From: Candidatus Rokuibacteriota bacterium
GTDB taxonomy: Bacteria; Methylomirabilota; Methylomirabilia; Rokubacteriales; CSP1-6
Reading direction: 5' to 3'
NCBI GenBank assembly: GCA_016184125.1
Contig: JACPDG010000066.1
Span: forward strand, 1-64,000
Length of the DNA stretch: 64,000 bases
A program made the translations under genes and the position numbers. This document shows positions 63,719 to 64,000 of the stretch, piece by piece. Every line of letters begins with the position of its first letter. Position 1 is the first letter of the stretch. The notes below the pieces were generated by a model. That model saw only the letters and a list, made by a program, of their open reading frames with translations, made no database searches and was not told where the DNA came from.

Positions 63719-64000
63719 CTACCGGCCGTCGGATGGACGCGTGTACGAGGCCAGTCGCTGCTCGAGCATCGTGCGAGCCGTCTCGACGTCGCCGCGTTCG
63801 AGCGCTTCGAGGACGGCGCGCCGTGACGCAACATCGACGATCGGCGCGTCCAGGTACGGGTTGTAGAAGCGGCCGAGCTCGAGCAGGATCCGGCCGACGC
63901 GCTCGACGTCACCGAGCTTCGCGAGCGCCTCGTGGAAGAGCTCGACCGCGTAGTCGTCACGCCGACGGAACGTGTCACGCAGGTTCCTCCAGCTGGATCA
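63719..64000 (-). CDS. 3' end of an unidentified helical protein (partial)
   Basis: The frame ending in TAG at 63719-63721 reads SSWRNLRDTFRRRDDYAVEL, then FHEALAKLGDVERVGRILLE and ALERGDVETARTMLEQRLAS, a helical sequence like the C-terminal FCD ligand domain of GntR-family regulators (A...GD...A..M..HL pattern). The last three bases of the window, read in this frame, are TGA, so the frame does not continue unchanged past the edge. It may start at an unusual codon, be frameshifted, or be a truncated gene. The long Ser/Arg ORF in the same place is a shadow. Confidence 0.45.

Overview
The window is a 64 kb piece of a GC-rich bacterial chromosome. It carries Lgt, a CpoB/YbgF lipoprotein and periplasmic multihaem cytochromes, so the cell very probably has an outer membrane. 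A selenocysteine formate dehydrogenase, alternative complex III, a Mec/CysO/CysM sulfur-carrier cluster and the dprA-topA-xerC-hslV-hslU gene order fit a soil or subsurface respiratory bacterium of the Rokubacteria/Methylomirabilota type. That placement is an inference from gene content; there is no rRNA gene in the window. Most housekeeping genes lie on the minus strand in tightly overlapping operons.

Layout. 0-2 kb: the end of a transposase, unknown ORFs and a nested inverted-repeat element. 2-9.1 kb: an HemQ/chlorite-dismutase-family gene, moaA, a B12-binding radical SAM gene, rtcB, lgt, a DUF218 gene and a ChaB-like gene. 9.4-22.7 kb is the accessory part: tRNA-Leu with a frameshifted ligD fragment, aconitase, a hybrid histidine kinase missing its middle, capA, phoD, a truncated hsp20 beside tRNA-Cys and tRNA-Gly, a decayed ImmA/IrrE-PIN pair, a MbcA/ParS-like antitoxin with a truncated RES toxin, and a cobalamin riboswitch followed by two tiny ORFs. 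22.7-40 kb: galT-gpsA-plsY-pgsA-comB, argB-argD-argF-argG, dprA-topA-xerC-hslV-hslU, cpoB and moeA. 40.6-47.7 kb: the complete six-gene alternative complex III operon. 48-56.7 kb: haem biosynthesis (hemA-hemC-hemD-hemB and hemL) interleaved with an Rrf2 regulator and cysM-cysO-mec, plus a CcsA/HemX gene. 57.4-63.4 kb: a formate dehydrogenase operon (small unknown gene, fdhA with in-frame UGA, fdhB, nrfD-like, fdhE). 63.7-64 kb: the 3' end of an unidentified gene.

The genes join into a respiratory theme. Formate is oxidised by FdhABC, whose Mo cofactor needs MoaA and MoeA. Electrons enter quinone and leave through alternative complex III, and haem for its cytochromes is made by the hem genes. 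Cysteine made by CysM/CysO supports Fe-S and Sec proteins.

The most unusual feature is a family of GC-rich double-hairpin repeats of about 75-125 bp, each beginning near a run of six G. They sit at nearly every operon boundary, often directly after a stop codon. A smaller 18-bp palindrome is nested in some of them and has also spread in frame, in 21-bp steps, into the coding sequences of argD (five copies) and topA (two copies). One large repeat appears to supply the translation start and first ~35 codons of comB.
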